NCBI GenBank assembly: GCA_016271365.2
Contig: CM057451.1
Location: 372,827,501-372,891,500, forward strand
Reading direction: 5' to 3'
DNA length: 64,000 nt
Origin: Neoceratodus forsteri
Lineage: Eukaryota; Chordata; Ceratodontiformes; Ceratodontidae
Shown here: positions 1-10,484 of the stretch, piece by piece
How positions within the stretch are numbered: the stretch's first letter is position 1
How the letters are laid out: every line of letters begins with the position of its first letter
Made by a program: the position numbers and the translations under genes
The notes under the pieces: model-generated
Told to the model about the DNA's origin: nothing
The model's input: the letters and a program-made list of their open reading frames with translations, nothing else
The model's database searches: none

Positions 1-370
1 CAATGTGAGAAGGCAGTAGGGAGGGCTGGGGGTATACTGGGATGCATAGGGAGAGGCATCAGCAGCAGAAAACAGGAAGTTGTTATCCCTCTGTACAGAC
101 AGTTGGTGAGACCCCATCTGGAGTAGTGCGTCCAGTTCTGGAGACCCCATCTCTGCAAGGACATAGACAGGATAGAGGCAGTCCAGAGGAGGGCAACTAA
201 AGTGGTGCAGGGTCTGCAAGAGAAGCCGTATGAAGAGAGACTAAAGGAGCTTAATATGTATACCCTTGAGGAAAGAAGGGGGGGGACATGATAGAAACTT
301 TTAAGTACCTCAGTGGAATCAAGAAAGTCCAAGAGAGTAGCATCTTTCAGAAAAAGACGTGCAAGAAGAA
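1..370 (+). pseudogene. CR1-type LINE (CR1-A), ORF2 C-terminal part, left piece
   Basis: Translation gives the C-terminal 'thumb' region of a CR1-group reverse transcriptase, with the typical stretches VQRRATK and [17 protein letters not shown]. The frame is damaged: there is an in-frame stop at about 125 (a Tyr-Cys-Val-Gln-Phe-Trp-like motif reads stop-Cys), and a G-run at about 281-288 shifts the frame. The piece stops at about 370, where the DIRS-1 terminus begins. The same ORF resumes at 10,485 and ends at 10,665. I infer one LINE copy broken by the DIRS insertion. The 5' end lies outside the window. Confidence 0.85.
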
Positions 371-558
371 AAAATTACTCACCTTAGTAATGTTGTTTCT
401 TCTAATGGAGTCTTGCTGTATTCTAACATATGCAGTGATGTCCAACCTTTGAACTGCCCTGGAGATGAAAGAGTTAACTTTCCATGCCAGGCATGGAACG
501 TTGAGCTCGAGCTCGGTTGAGACTCTGTCTGTTGCTGTTTGAACTCAAACCGTCAGAT
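371..558 (-). repeat. DIRS-1 3' inverted terminal repeat
   Basis: From about 402 (TCTTGCTGTATTCT...) to 558 this is the reverse complement of 10,326-10,470. It includes the palindromic GAGCTCGAGCTC core near 500 and the GACGGTTTGAGTTC-type inner end. The outer 371-401 part is not in the other ITR but matches the left half of the ICR. Confidence 0.9.
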
Positions 559-815
559 CTTTATGAGCTATACTCACTGGATGTCCTGTGTGGAAACTGT
601 AAACTTACTCTAGCTAACTGGCTACTAAATATAATAAAAATATTTTTTGGTCCCAAAACAAAGACCCAAGTCAGGAAACCCAAAAAATAAAACAAAACAC
701 AACATCCACACACTCAAACTAAAGGCGAGAAATAAGGGTGGGGCACCTCTCAGTGCCAACACTGCTAATGCCCACCCACATCCCAAAACAAAGGTTCTGA
801 GAGGGACGGGGAGGC
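559..815 (-). other. DIRS-1 3' untranslated segment between ITR and ICR
   Basis: This A-rich sequence separates the 3' ITR from the ICR. DIRS-2 has the matching segment at 39,521-39,778, with the shared text CAGGAAACCCAAAAA. No coding function is apparent, and the short open frames on both strands look like chance. Confidence 0.6.
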
Positions 816-905
816 TCAGAATACAACAAGACTCACTAGAAGAAACAACATTACTAAGGTGAGTAATTTTTTTTTCAAACATGAAGTCTTGCTGTATTCT
901 GACAA
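816..905. repeat. DIRS-1 internal complementary region (ICR)
   Basis: The left half, up to the AAGGTGAGTAATTTTT stretch, is the reverse complement of the element's left outer end (371-430). The right half, CATGAAGTCTTGCTGTATTC, is the reverse complement of the right outer end (about 10,450-10,480). The ICR therefore represents the complement of the two joined termini. In the DIRS replication model this guides ligation into a circle. Confidence 0.88.
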
Positions 906-999
906 ATTGAACTACCAAGCAGTGCTCCATCGGGAGGATCAGAACCTACCTAGAGAATAGGCTCTGAAGCACTGCTGTGCCAAACCGAGCATCACTCCT

Positions 1000-1975
1000 A
1001 GCCTGGATATCCAGCGAGTAATGCTTGGTAAAGTGTGTACTGTTTTCCAGGTAGCTGCTTGACAAATCTCAAGATAGGAATATCCCTGGCAGCAGCCAGG
1101 GAAGCAACTGACCTCTGGTAGAGTGAGCCCACAGGCCTGAGGGTGGAGTCCTACCTAGTTTTTCATAAAACTGAATGCAAGAGACAATCCACCTGGCAAC
1201 AGATCTTAGTGGCAGGTTTTCCCTTGCCAACATCACCACAAGTGAGGAACAGTTGGAGGAAGTCAAACCTATGACCTAGTTTGGCTCTATGTAGTAGCTA
1301 ATGGCCCTTTTTCACATCCAAACTGTGCAGCCTCCTCTCCCAGAGGAGGAATGGTCAATAAAGAAAACAGGAAGAGACATAAACTGGTTAGGGTGAAATC
1401 TGAAACCACCTTAGGCAAAAACTTCCTGTTAGTCCTGTGACCACCTTATCTCTATGGAAAGAGATAAAATCAGGCTCCACTGACAGGGCTTGTAACTCGC
1501 TTATGCGCCTGGCAGAAGCGATGGCCACCAAGAAAATCGTTTTCCAAATCAAGTACTTAAGCTCTGCTGAGGACAAAGGCTCAAAAGGGGGTTGCATAAG
1601 CTGAGCAATGCAAACATTAAGGTCCCAAGCAGAGGCAGGGTCCCTGAAGGGAGGATTGGTATGCAGCAATCCCTTGAAAAATTTAGAAAATACAGGATGA
1701 GCTGAAAGGGAAGAGTGCTTGCCTGCTGAGAGGAAGGCAGAGAGATGCCAGATGCACTCTTAGTGTAGCTGGTCTGAGTCCCAAGCTATTAAGATGAACC
1801 ATATAGTCAAGGACTGTGGGCAGGCCAGCAGACTCTGGAGAAATATGCTTCCCAGAGCACCATAGAGTAAATCTTTTCCACTTGGAATTGTAAGTGTTTC
1901 TGCTGGAAGGCGTTCGAGAAGCCTTTAAGATATCCAGAACACCTTGTGAGAGGTGTAAATCAGCAAACTCTAACT
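1000..1975 (-). pseudogene. DIRS-1 tyrosine recombinase (frameshifted)
   Basis: The tyrosine recombinase would integrate the circular DNA intermediate. Pieces on the minus strand, N to C: a SAM-like core-binding segment at about 1,700-1,975 (SRNTYNSKWKRFTLWC, then LRPATLRVHLASL); the first catalytic arginine box at about 1,485-1,538 (LVAIASARRISELQALS); the HxxR box at about 1,114-1,131 (AHSTR); and the tyrosine box at about 1,010-1,035 (FTKHYSLD). All the catalytic residues I could check are present. The reading frame changes at least between the N-terminal part and the Arg box, and right after AHSTR, where the expected SVASLAAARDIP lies in another frame. It is therefore inactive as it stands. 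Confidence 0.82.
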
Positions 1976-2500
1976 CTTCAAGAGCCAGGCCTTGAGATTG
2001 AGAGATTTGAGATTTGGATACCAAACCCTCCCCTGAGCACATGTTAACAGGTTGTAATTCCTGGGAAGAGACAGGGGAAGGTGGACTGCTAAGGACAACA
2101 AGATAAGGTACATGGGCTGTCTGGCCCAGTCTGGAGCAATCCGAATCACCTTGCAGGGTTGAGACCTGATTTTGACTAGCACCTTGAACAGGAGAAGGAA
2201 GGGGGGAAAAGCATACAGGAACTTCCCTTCCCAATTGAGAACTAGGGCATCCAGGGGGACTGAGCCCAACACTGGGGGCCTGCAGTAAAAGGGAGAAAGT
2301 TGGTGACTGTCTGGGGCTGCAAAAAGATCTATCTGTGGGGCGCCCCATCTGGAGAAGATCACCTTCAAAATCAGGGGATCCAGCGACCATTCGTGATGGC
2401 CCTGAGATATCCTGCTGAGAGCATCTGCCAGGACATTGTCCTTCCCTGGGAGGTGCACTGCTGTAAGAGAGGCATTCAGGGAATAGGCCAGAGACCACAA
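1973..2500 (-). pseudogene. DIRS-1 RNase H end plus Dam-like methyltransferase domain
   Basis: An open stretch of 176 codons starts right at the DIRS-N boundary. It begins with the end of the RNase H domain (LPGKDNVLADALSR). It continues with the block typical of DIRS elements: EWSLDP, then WGAPQIDLFAAP, then DALVLNW, YAFPPF and IAPDWARQP. In published DIRS elements this block is the DNA adenine methyltransferase-like domain between RNase H and recombinase. The upstream half of RNase H is across the nested element at 6,976 and above. The recombinase follows in another frame. Enzyme activity is not established for this domain here. Confidence 0.78.
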
Positions 2501-2672
2501 ATGAAAATTACGTACCTACCGTAATTCTTGATCTTCTCTTGTATCTTCACCATTCATTACTTCCTGGGTGTAAGCCGGAGGCGCGCACCCGTCACTGGAG
2601 CTTTTTTTTTTTTTAAAGTTTGCACTAACGGCACCGCCCTCAAGAGTGACGTCATGCGTCATGGCGAGGCGG
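2501..2672 (-). repeat. DIRS-N 3' inverted terminal repeat
   Basis: The segment containing CATTCATTACTTCCTGGGTG, the GGAGGCGCGCACCCGTCA block, a T-run and the GACGTCATGCGTCATG block is repeated inverted at 6,833-6,957. The outer 47 bases are specific to this end and pair with the ICR. Confidence 0.92.
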
Positions 2673-3934
2673 CCGTTAGTGGCGACAGACTCCTCCTCAA
2701 CTCCAGTTCTGTGAGCCGGAGGGCAAAAGTGAAAGCATAGAGATGGCGAGGCAAGATAGCCAAGGGATAGCAAAGTAAGGAAGAATGAACTGAAAAGGAA
2801 TAAGCCGATGGAGGAAGGACAGAGGAGATGAGTATCCTAACCTAGGGACATGAGGCCTCCTTACCTGGGCGACTCTGAGGAGAGAGAAGGAAGATAATAA
2901 GGAAGAAGAAGAAGAAGAAGAAGAGAAAGATGGGATGTTGAAGGGACCAGAATGCCTATGACATAGTTAGCTGATAGCTTAAGGCTCGATTAACAGGGAA
3001 GCAAGAACCCGGTGATAGAGCTGAAGAGAAGGTTCACCGAACCCTAGACAGACTCAGGAGGCATAGTCCTCATCTTCAACATGCCATGGTCCTGATCCCC
3101 ACTGGCTCCTGTAAGGAAGGCCTTTAACTGGAGGACACCGAGGAGGGAAGGATAAATCCCAGGCAGCATGTGAGAGCTGCTCAGGGTTTAGAAATGGAAA
3201 ATCTAGGCCTTTCAGGCGGTTTATAGGTATAGAAATGGAACTCAGCCGGACTTGCCAAGGCAGGCCAGAGGCTTAGGCTGCTGAAGATTGGTCATGGTCA
3301 GCACTGCTGCTCTGTAAAACTGTCCAGGAGGACACTAGAAGGGAAAAGCAATCATCAAAATATTACAAGAAGGATTTTCTTTGCCCTTGTTTTTCCTTTT
3401 TTTTTTTTTTTTAAACAGAGCATAGCCTGTCGGCTTAGGAGCATGACCTTAAATTAGAGATTGCCTTATAGCAGTCGGAGAGAGTTCCCTCAGTTTTTCT
3501 TTTTTTTTTTTTTAAAGAAAAAATAGTCGTACCCGTTCCTCTGCTCTGCAAGGCAAGAATAAAGGGGGGTTGAGATTCTAGGGCTTAACAGCTGGTAGCA
3601 GGGAACTGCAGGATCAAACTACTATAGCCAGAGTCAGGCTAAAAACCCAGAAGTATCTGCCAGAAGGTATGGCAAGAGATAGTTGTGCAGCCTGATCACC
3701 ATATCGCAATTCAGGAAAAGGCCAAGAATCTTAGAGTAAATAATTTTCTGGAGAAATAAGGATCCCTTTAAGATATAGATATAAAAATTTTTTTTTTTTT
3801 TGGGGAACTGGAGTAATTTTCCCTTTTTTTTTTTTTATTATTTATTTTTTTTTTTTTGCAGAGAGAGAAGGAGGCGGGAGGTGGAGAAGCCACAGGAGGA
3901 GGCCACTGAGGGATGGTGGGTGGGTGTAAAAGTA
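2673..3934 (-). other. DIRS-N segment between 3' ITR and ICR, no gene seen
   Basis: 1.26 kb with no convincing open reading frame. It holds a GAA-rich patch at 2,905-2,925 and several T-runs (about 3,396-3,412, 3,499-3,514, 3,787-3,801, 3,822-3,857). In the other DIRS elements here the ITR-to-ICR distance is only about 50-260 bp, so this segment is unusually long. Confidence 0.6.
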
Positions 3935-4040
3935 GCAGATGGTGAAGATACAAGAGAGATCAAGAATTACGGTGAGTACGTAATTTTCATATCTTCCTTG
4001 TCAATCTTCACCATTCATTACTTCCTGGGTGAGTACCAGC
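3935..4040. repeat. DIRS-N internal complementary region
   Basis: The left half (GGTGAAGATACAAGAGAGAT, then CAAGAATTACGG) is the reverse complement of the left outer end near 2,515-2,555. The right half (TTGTCAATCTTCACCATTCA) is the reverse complement of the right outer end near 6,945-6,968. The middle GTACGTAATTTTCAT matches the first bases of the element at 2,501-2,515, which fixes the left boundary. Confidence 0.88.
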
Positions 4041-4129
4041 TCCTCTTCGCGAAGAGGTAAAACCCCTGAGGGAACAAGACCCCAGCCTCCTGTTGGTGAG
4101 AAACAGAAGGAGAGACCCTGGCTTATTCA

Positions 4130-6630
4130 GAAAGCCTAAGTGGGAGAAGAGCTAGGAGGTGCTTCCGAGGACGAGGAGCGGAGGAAGCCCCTGTAAAGTC
4201 TCCTAGCTCTAGAGGAGAAAAAGCGGGTCCCCGGAGGCGGGCGAATCACCCTACGCCGGGCCAGGGGTGACAACCTAGAAGGCAAGCCATGCCGTCTGCC
4301 TGATGCAGATCGCTGTCCCATAAGCCTGGAAGCCACCTCATTGGCGTCGTAAGATGCCCTTGCAGTGTCTTGCCAGCTCCAGGCCTACAGCGGAGAGAGA
4401 CAGCGGCTTGTCTGGTTTGCTCCATGTCAGGCATTGATGCCAACAGCTGGGACATCATCGACCACAAATGCGGTGTAGGCAGCGTGGTGAGCCTGATGAG
4501 ATGCAATACAGGCAACCCTTCGAGAAGAGAGAACATCTTAGGCCTAGCGAGTCGAACTGGAAGTCCGGATCCGGTGGCGGTCGTCGCCAGGCAGCGGCAC
4601 CGGAAGGGTAGTCTGGAGGTAAGACCAAACCAGAGGGGGTTGGGAAGGGTACCTAGAGACTCTGAGGGTGCACAATACCTCACGCTGACAGTCAGCGGGG
4701 CTGGAGAAAGCGGCTGGGACTGCCAGGACGGATAGGCGCCTCCTGGAAGGATAGGCCAGGAAGGTACCACCAAATGCTGGGCACTGAATTCACCAAGGAA
4801 TTCTCCGTCTCCCGTTCGGTTGTCTCTCCGAACATAGAAATCGAAGATCCCTCACCATCCTCGAAAGGAAGCGCTGATATTCCGTGAAATCAGCATCGGA
4901 GGAAAGATGAGCAGGGGGTTCCTCTCCCTCAGAGGAGGGAGACGAGGATGATGGGGAGCTGGAATATCCAGAGGACTCTTGCGGCGGTGGGGAGAGTCGA
5001 AAGACCCGCTCATGCATGTATCTAACATATGAGGGGAAGGCCGCCGCAGAACCCCTGAACTGCTCCCAGGATAACGGACCCGTAGGACCGACATGGCCTG
5101 GGGCCGGGGTGAAGTGAGGCAGAGAGATAGGAGAGGGGCACCTCGGGGATGCAACAGCTCTCTGCCAGGACTCTGGAATCCGAGGCGGAGCCTAGCTGGA
5201 GGGATCCGGACAACAGACCAGGCACGCGGGACGGAACTCTGGGGAAGCGAGCCTGGAAGAGCCAGGGAGAACACCTCCCGTGTGATGCCAAGAACTGCAT
5301 GGATCCAGAAGGGCAGTCCGTAAAGAGCCATCCGGAGGGCACCTAGAGCCCGGAGGGAGAGAGCGGGTTCTGCACTCACGGCTCCTGGCCACCACCCCGA
5401 GGTGGCCAAAGAAGATCGAGCCAGACCTCTGCCCTCAACCCCTCAGACTCTGAGAGGCCCTCCTCCTCGACAGCCGTTCCCCGTCCCAGAGGGCAACAGC
5501 ACCCTGGGGGTAGCTGTCACCGGCCCTCAGAGGAGGGCCTCCCCTCCGTCGCCCACGCCTGCCCCTGGGACCAGGCCACCCCCAACCAGGGAGCCCTCAG
5601 GAGGCAGCGGAAGGGGGACAGAGGAGAGGAGCCGCTGCGCCGCCTGGTACCTCTAGCCACAGGGGACCCAGACCCCGAAGAGTGGAGGTGCCAGGATGAG
5701 TCCAGTCTGAGTCATCGTCCTCCGAGGAAGACAAGACCAGCAGGACCTCAATGCACGGCCACCCAGGGGTCCCAGAGCCCACGGTGCATGAGACGGCCCG
5801 AGTCCTGTGGCAGCGCCGCTCGCCCCCCAGCGCTGGCAGCAGCCAGCCCGACTCCCAACCCCCTCTGGCGGCGGAAGGACAAGCGGTACAGCTCCCAGTG
5901 CGGAAGCCGACCCGGCGCCGCGGGAGAACGCGATTAGGCAGGAGCTGCCAAGCGGCTGGGAGGCGACACGGCACGCTGACGGCGCTGCCATGACCATCCA
6001 GGCGCCGCAAACGGTGCTGAGGCCGCAAGCAGCACTGCCAACAGGCGCCGCCTGATCACCGGCGCGCGAACAGCGCCAGGATCCAAAGCAGGCGCTGGGG
6101 CAGGCGCCGCGCCGATCACTGGCACCATGACGGTGCCAGGATCAGGCTAGCGCCCTGAAGCGGCAGTGAGGTCCCACCTGTGCCAGGCCCAGAGCCGAGG
6201 CCTCGACACGGGGAAGCCTGCACCTCTGAGGAGGTGACTGCGAGGCGGTGTCGGCGTCATGGCCCGGGAGGACTCACGGCGCTCCCCGACACCGCAGAAG
6301 GGGCCCTCCTCGGCAGAAAACGAGGGACCCTCCTCCTCGGACCCTATAGGCCCGGAGGGACCCGGGAAGGCCCAGAGACCTTACCTGAGAGTCCTTGAGC
6401 GACGCCGCCCCCGGAAGGTCGGCGGGCTTTGCCGAGCTTGAACGCTGACTTCTCGCGGGACACGGCGGTCCATGGAGAAACAGGCACGCACGCAATCCAT
6501 GTCATGGTTGGGTCCCAGCACAAGACAAGCGCCATGCCGGTCCGAGGCGGAGAAATGCCGGCCACAGGAGCACCGGCGCATGAGGCGCGGCCCGTCTTGA
6601 AAACACCTAGCTCCAGAACCGGACATCACG
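4130..6630 (-). pseudogene. DIRS-N gag remnants (GC-rich)
   Basis: Gag is the structural RNA-binding protein of the element. N-terminal zinc-type motif at about 6,480-6,629: C-x-C-G-x3-F, then C-x-x-LG-P-N-H-D, then C-x2-C, aligning with the motif at the gag start of DIRS-1 and DIRS-3. A serine/acid-rich segment at 4,790-5,017 ends in FTEYQRFLSRMVRDL. A C-terminal piece near 4,250-4,350 reads SYDANEVASRLMG, comparable to DIRS-1 DSNDVSSRVMA. The frame changes many times, so no complete protein is present. The part between 5,100 and 6,450 is GC-rich, and I cannot assign its reading frame. Confidence 0.6.
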
Positions 6631-6832
6631 CGAAACTATTAAGGAAAAACACAGTGGGAAAAACACCCGGTATGATAGAAAGGAACAGTCTTACGGAATG
6701 GCGTGCGAGTGCGATAAGTAGAGGTTGGCCCAAACTACGCAGTGGGAAAAGATGCTCCACGCAAAGGGTGCTGCCTCGACGGCGGGAGAAACAGAACTGA
6801 GTTGGAGGAGGGTGGAATTGCGCTACGACCGC

Positions 6833-6975
6833 TCGCGCATGACGCATGACGTCACTCTCGAGGGCGGTGCCGTTAGTGCAAACTTAAAAAAAAAAAAAAA
6901 GCTCCCATGACGGGTGCGCGCCTCCGGCTTACACCCAGGAAGTAATGAATGGTGAAGATTGACAAGGGAAGATCT
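6833..6975 (-). repeat. DIRS-N 5' inverted terminal repeat
   Basis: Inverted copy of 2,548-2,672. The outer GACAAGGGAAGATC part pairs with the right half of the ICR. The downstream base run CATTGCCTCTGTGC is DIRS-1 RNase H sequence, which fixes the boundary to within a few bases. Confidence 0.9.
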
Positions 6976-8437
6976 TCATTGCCTCTGTGCACAAGGCCGT
7001 AGATAAGAGTGCCCACTTGCTTGCTGATATACCACATTGTGGTGGTATTGTCTGTCCTGATCTGAGCTACTTTGTTCTGAACAGACTTGGAAAAAACTTG
7101 AAGTGCTAGAAACACTGCTCTGAGTTCTAATAGATTGATGTTCAGCAGAGATTCCTGAGGAGACCACAACCCTTGGGTGGCCAGGTCCCCCAAGAGGGCT
7201 CCCCACCCAAAGAGGGAGGCATCTGTAGTAAGGATTAGAGAATGAGACTGAGTGACAAAGGGAACTCCCTGTCTTAGATTGTCCTGATCCTGCCACCAGT
7301 GTAATGCCTGGATCAGGGTTCGAGTCACTGGGATTAGTTTGGTCAGAGGATCCTTTTTCTGAGACCAGAAGGCTCTCGAGTGGAACTGAATGTCCCTCAT
7401 TTGAAATCTTGCTCCCTGAACTACTGCTGTAGAGGCAGCCATGTGTCCCAGGAGCTGCAGAAAATGCCTTGCTGGTCGAGACACCTGGAGGGTGAATGAA
7501 GGGGCCAGTGAAATAAGGGTCCTTGCCCTGTCCTGGGGAAGGAAGGCTGTTGCCTTTACTGTATCCAGCTCTGCCCCTATGAAGGTGAGGAGCTGTACAG
7601 GCTCTAGAACTGACTTTGAAAGATTCAGAAGGAAACCTAGAGAAGTGAGCAGTTGCTGAGTTATCTGTAGGTGTGACTTGACTTGGTCTGGAGACTGGCC
7701 TACTATGAGCCAGTCGTCCAGGTATGGAAAGATGGAGATCCTTTTTCTCCTTAGGAAGGCAACCACTATCAGGCATTCTGTGAACATCCTTGGAGCAGAA
7801 GTTAGGCCGAAGGGCATTGCTCTGAATTGGTAATGGCCTGAGGGCAGCTTGAACCGGAGGTATTTTCGGTGGGAGCTTCTGATGAGAATATGGAAATAGG
7901 CACCCTTGAGGTCCAGGGAAACTAGCCAGTCCCCTGGCCTTAGGGTAGAATTATTCCCAGAGTCACCATTTTGAACTTTGGTTTTAAAAGGTGCTTGTCT
8001 AAATATCTGAGATCCAGGATGGGCCGCCATTCTCCTGTCTTTTTGGGGGTTAGGAAGTATCTGGAGTACAATCCTTTTCCCTTGTGTAGGGGTGGAACCC
8101 TCTCTATGTCTCTCAGAGCCAAGAGAGAAGAGACCTCTGCCTCTAGGATAAGTGCCTCTGAAGAACTTGCAGGTGGAAAGGATCTGGTTCTCATCTTTGG
8201 AAATTTTTTGAAGCTGAGAACCAGTCCCTGGCTTACTACTTCCAGGACCCATTTGTCTGATGTTAAAGACATCCAGTCTTGGACAAAGTAAGCCAGCCTG
8301 CCCCCTACAGGTGGTGGAGAATCGGCCCTGGCAAACCCATCAGGGTGCCTGTTTGGCAGGGGCTTTAGGCTGAGGGGTGGAAGCAGGCCTGCTTGTACCC
8401 CATCTGCCTCTCCCTCTGAAGAACCCCCTATGAGCAT
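6976..8437 (-). pseudogene. DIRS-1 reverse transcriptase and N-terminal RNase H
   Basis: Minus-strand RT of the DIRS type. Order: an entry region with WVLEVVSQGL and FLTPKKTGEWRPILDLR; then SLDLKGAYFHI (first catalytic Asp); FRAMPFGLTSAP; and FPYLDDWLIVG with intact YLDD at about 7,712-7,725. RNase H follows with TTDASLFGWGALL (about 7,203-7,240), LLELRAV and TDNTTTMWYISKQ, before DIRS-N interrupts. One frameshift lies at about 7,945, between KPKFKMVTLG and RPGDWLVSL. Compared with DIRS-2, a few bases are missing there. The second catalytic half of the RNase H domain lies at 2,395-2,500. RT active-site residues look intact. Confidence 0.88.
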
Positions 8438-8470
8438 AAGCAGAAGAGGAGGCCTGGCTTGCAGAAAGGC

Positions 8471-9933
8471 CTATGAAAAGGCCTGCCCTGCCCCTGGAAT
8501 GTGCTGCCTCTGGGGAGTGGCTTGCCTTTCCTTGGCCTGAGCACTCCTATAGGTGGTCCTGTATTCATCCATTTTCTTCATGTAGTTCTCTGTTTGCTCC
8601 CCAAACAGAGAATTACCCACAACAGGAAAATCCATGGCCTTAGTCTTGGTATCCTGAGACAGGCTAGTACATCTGAGCCAAGCCATCCTACAAAGGGCCA
8701 CAGATGTAGCCATGACTCTAGATGAAACATCATTGAGTCCACTGCAGCATGGAATTGCACCTTGGATGCCTCAATACCATCCGCAGCCACCTGCTCCAGC
8801 TCCTTGGCAAGCTGGCCAGGGACCCGTTTAGCTAAAGCCATTATAGTGTCCCATCTAGATTTCTGATATCTAGCTGTATAGGCCATATAATTAGCCTGCC
8901 TGAGTCCCAAGGATGCTGCCATGGCATCAATCCTCCTGGAGTCCTTATCTGGGGGGTGTGAAGCCAAGGGTATATTTACCTTACCACAGGCAGCAGCCTG
9001 CACTACCCCAACATGGCTACATTGCTGGGTAAGGAACTCCGTATCTGAGCCTGAGAGAGTATACCTCTTGTCCATTCTCTTGTCCACAGGAGGTATAGAA
9101 TTAGGAGTCTTGAAAATTTTTATTGTCCGTTTCCCAAAAGACTTGTGAAGGGGAATAGACAGCCTCCTGGACTCTGGGATATCCATCATTTCAACATAGT
9201 CAGGCTTCTCCTGGTCGTCTACTGCTTCTTCCATAGGAAGCTGAAGAGTTTCATCCGCTTTTTTGTAGAACATAAAATGGGAAGGGGACTCAGAAAGCCT
9301 AGGAGGAGAAACTCCTGAAGGTCTGTCTGGGGAGATGTCCGGGTCAATAGGCACATCCAGACTTTCGTAATCACCATCACTATCCTCATACTCTCCTTCC
9401 TCCTCCTCCGGTTCATAAAAATCTTCTAAATTATAATCTGGAACCGGGGGAACCGACCAAACTGAGCCCCTTCCTGACGGTGCCGGTTTGGTCAGAACCG
9501 GGGTTAGCGACTGAACAATCCTTATTGATTTGGTTATTTCATCAGCGGTCGGAGAAAGAAGTTGTGGATCCGCACCGGCTGATTTATCCCTTTTTCTTTT
9601 AACCGGAACCGACTCCTCAGAGTCGGTTCTCCTTTTCCCCGAAGAAGTCTCGCCCTGGTCAGAGGGCACTCCTTCTGGTTCAGTTGGAACCGAACCAGGC
9701 TGGCCATCCGGGTCAGCGGACTTCTTGGCCTCCCTTTCCCTGAGCCTACCAACTCTCTTTTCCAGGGTAGCTGCATGAAAATTCTTGCAAATCTGGCAGT
9801 CTGAATCGAGGTGGTCAAACCCCAGACAATAAACACTGGTGGTGTGGGGATCAGCCTTAGCAAAGGCTTCCCCACACACACTACAGTGTTGAAACCCAGT
9901 GGGCCCGGTTTTTCTTTTGGGTTTCTCAGACAT
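8471..9933 (-). pseudogene. DIRS-1 gag (one frameshift)
   Basis: The start is the ATG at 9,931-9,933 (MSEKPKRKTGPTGFQHC). Residues about 17-55 hold a Cys/His motif: C-x2-C-G-x2-F, D-P-H, Y-C-L-G-F-D-H, then C-x2-C. An acidic central part follows (YEPEEEEGEYEDSDGDYE). The C-terminal part is conserved with DIRS-2 (AMDFPVVGNSLFGEQTENY). One base appears lost near 8,733: DIRS-2 reads GACTCTAATGATG where DIRS-1 reads GACTCAATGATG, moving the last 80 codons into another frame. Otherwise the frame is open for about 400 codons. Gag probably packages the element RNA. The zinc-type label is inferred from spacing. Confidence 0.8.
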
Positions 9934-10325
9934 GGCCAGTCCTAACAAAACTTACCCTTTTTTCGGCAATCCGCCAGGCAAGACACCCTTATCGTGGTTC
10001 CTCGACCATGTTACAGGTCATGGAAAAACGTAATGAAACCGTTTTCTTAGAACCTAAGGACCGTTACCACACTCAAAGTAGAATAAACTTTTGAGAACAA
10101 CCTGATCGGTTCAAACCTAACCGATCCTATCGCTTATAAGTTCCACACAGAAGAACAAGAAAATAAACCTATCTAGTACTCACGATACCGCAGACAGAGA
10201 CTGAACAGACAGGTTAACGGATTAAATTTGGTCGAAAACCGAGGAAAGCGGCACTTTAACCGACAAACTTGAACCGAGCAAAGGAGAAATCTCCGGAGCG
10301 ACTGTTCAGTGAGGCGGAGTAAAGA
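9934..10325 (-). other. DIRS-1 5' leader
   Basis: Sequence between the 5' ITR and the gag start, conserved in layout with 44,353-44,715 of DIRS-2, including the AGGAGAAATCTCCGGAGCGA stretch near 10,281. Presumed to carry the promoter and leader. No specific site could be assigned. Confidence 0.5.
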
Positions 10326-10484
10326 ATCTGACGGTTTGAGTTCAAACAGCAACAGACTGTCTCAACCGAGCTCGAGCTCAGCGTTCCATGTCTGGCATGG
10401 AAAGTTAACTCTTTCATCTCCGGGGCAGTTTAAAAGGTTGGACATCACTGCATATGTCAGAATACAGCAAGACTTCATGTTGTC
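10326..10484 (-). repeat. DIRS-1 5' inverted terminal repeat
   Basis: Reverse complement of 402-558. The outer bases CTTCATGTTGTCTG are specific to this end and match the right half of the ICR. Confidence 0.9.

Larger units (their letters stand above)
2501..6975 (-). mobile_element. Nested non-autonomous DIRS-type element DIRS-N (gag only)
   Basis: 4.47 kb inserted in the RNase H region of DIRS-1. The host protein frame reads HRGNE on one side and LWSLAYS on the other, matching the continuous TQAMKLWSLAYS of DIRS-2. Inverted terminal repeats of about 125 bp (2,548-2,672 and 6,833-6,957) differ at only about three positions by eye, plus T-run length. Unshared outer ends (2,501-2,547 and 6,958-6,975) match the ICR at 3,935-4,035. 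Only gag remnants are recognisable. I see no RT, RNase H, Dam-like or recombinase motif, so it presumably used proteins from a related autonomous element. The interior from 4,130 to 6,620 is unusually GC- and CpG-rich. Confidence 0.87.
371..10484 (-). mobile_element. DIRS-type tyrosine-recombinase retrotransposon DIRS-1 (split by DIRS-N)
   Basis: About 5.6 kb of element plus a 4.5-kb nested insertion. Outer inverted repeats (about 371-558 and 10,326-10,484) surround, in minus-strand order, gag, RT, RNase H, a Dam-like domain and a tyrosine recombinase. An ICR follows at 816-905. The outermost bases of the two ends are not shared with each other, but each matches one half of the ICR, which is the DIRS hallmark. 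No target-site duplication is visible, as expected for tyrosine-recombinase integration. The element lies inside a CR1 LINE (1-370 and 10,485-10,787). The inverted repeats look about 95% identical by eye. Frameshifts in gag, RT and recombinase, and the split RNase H, make it defective. Confidence 0.92.

Noticed and set aside
5402..6055. Long plus-strand open frames in the GC-rich part of DIRS-N
   Set aside because: They are open in several frames at once because of high GC. They have no motif and lie antisense to the gag remnants.
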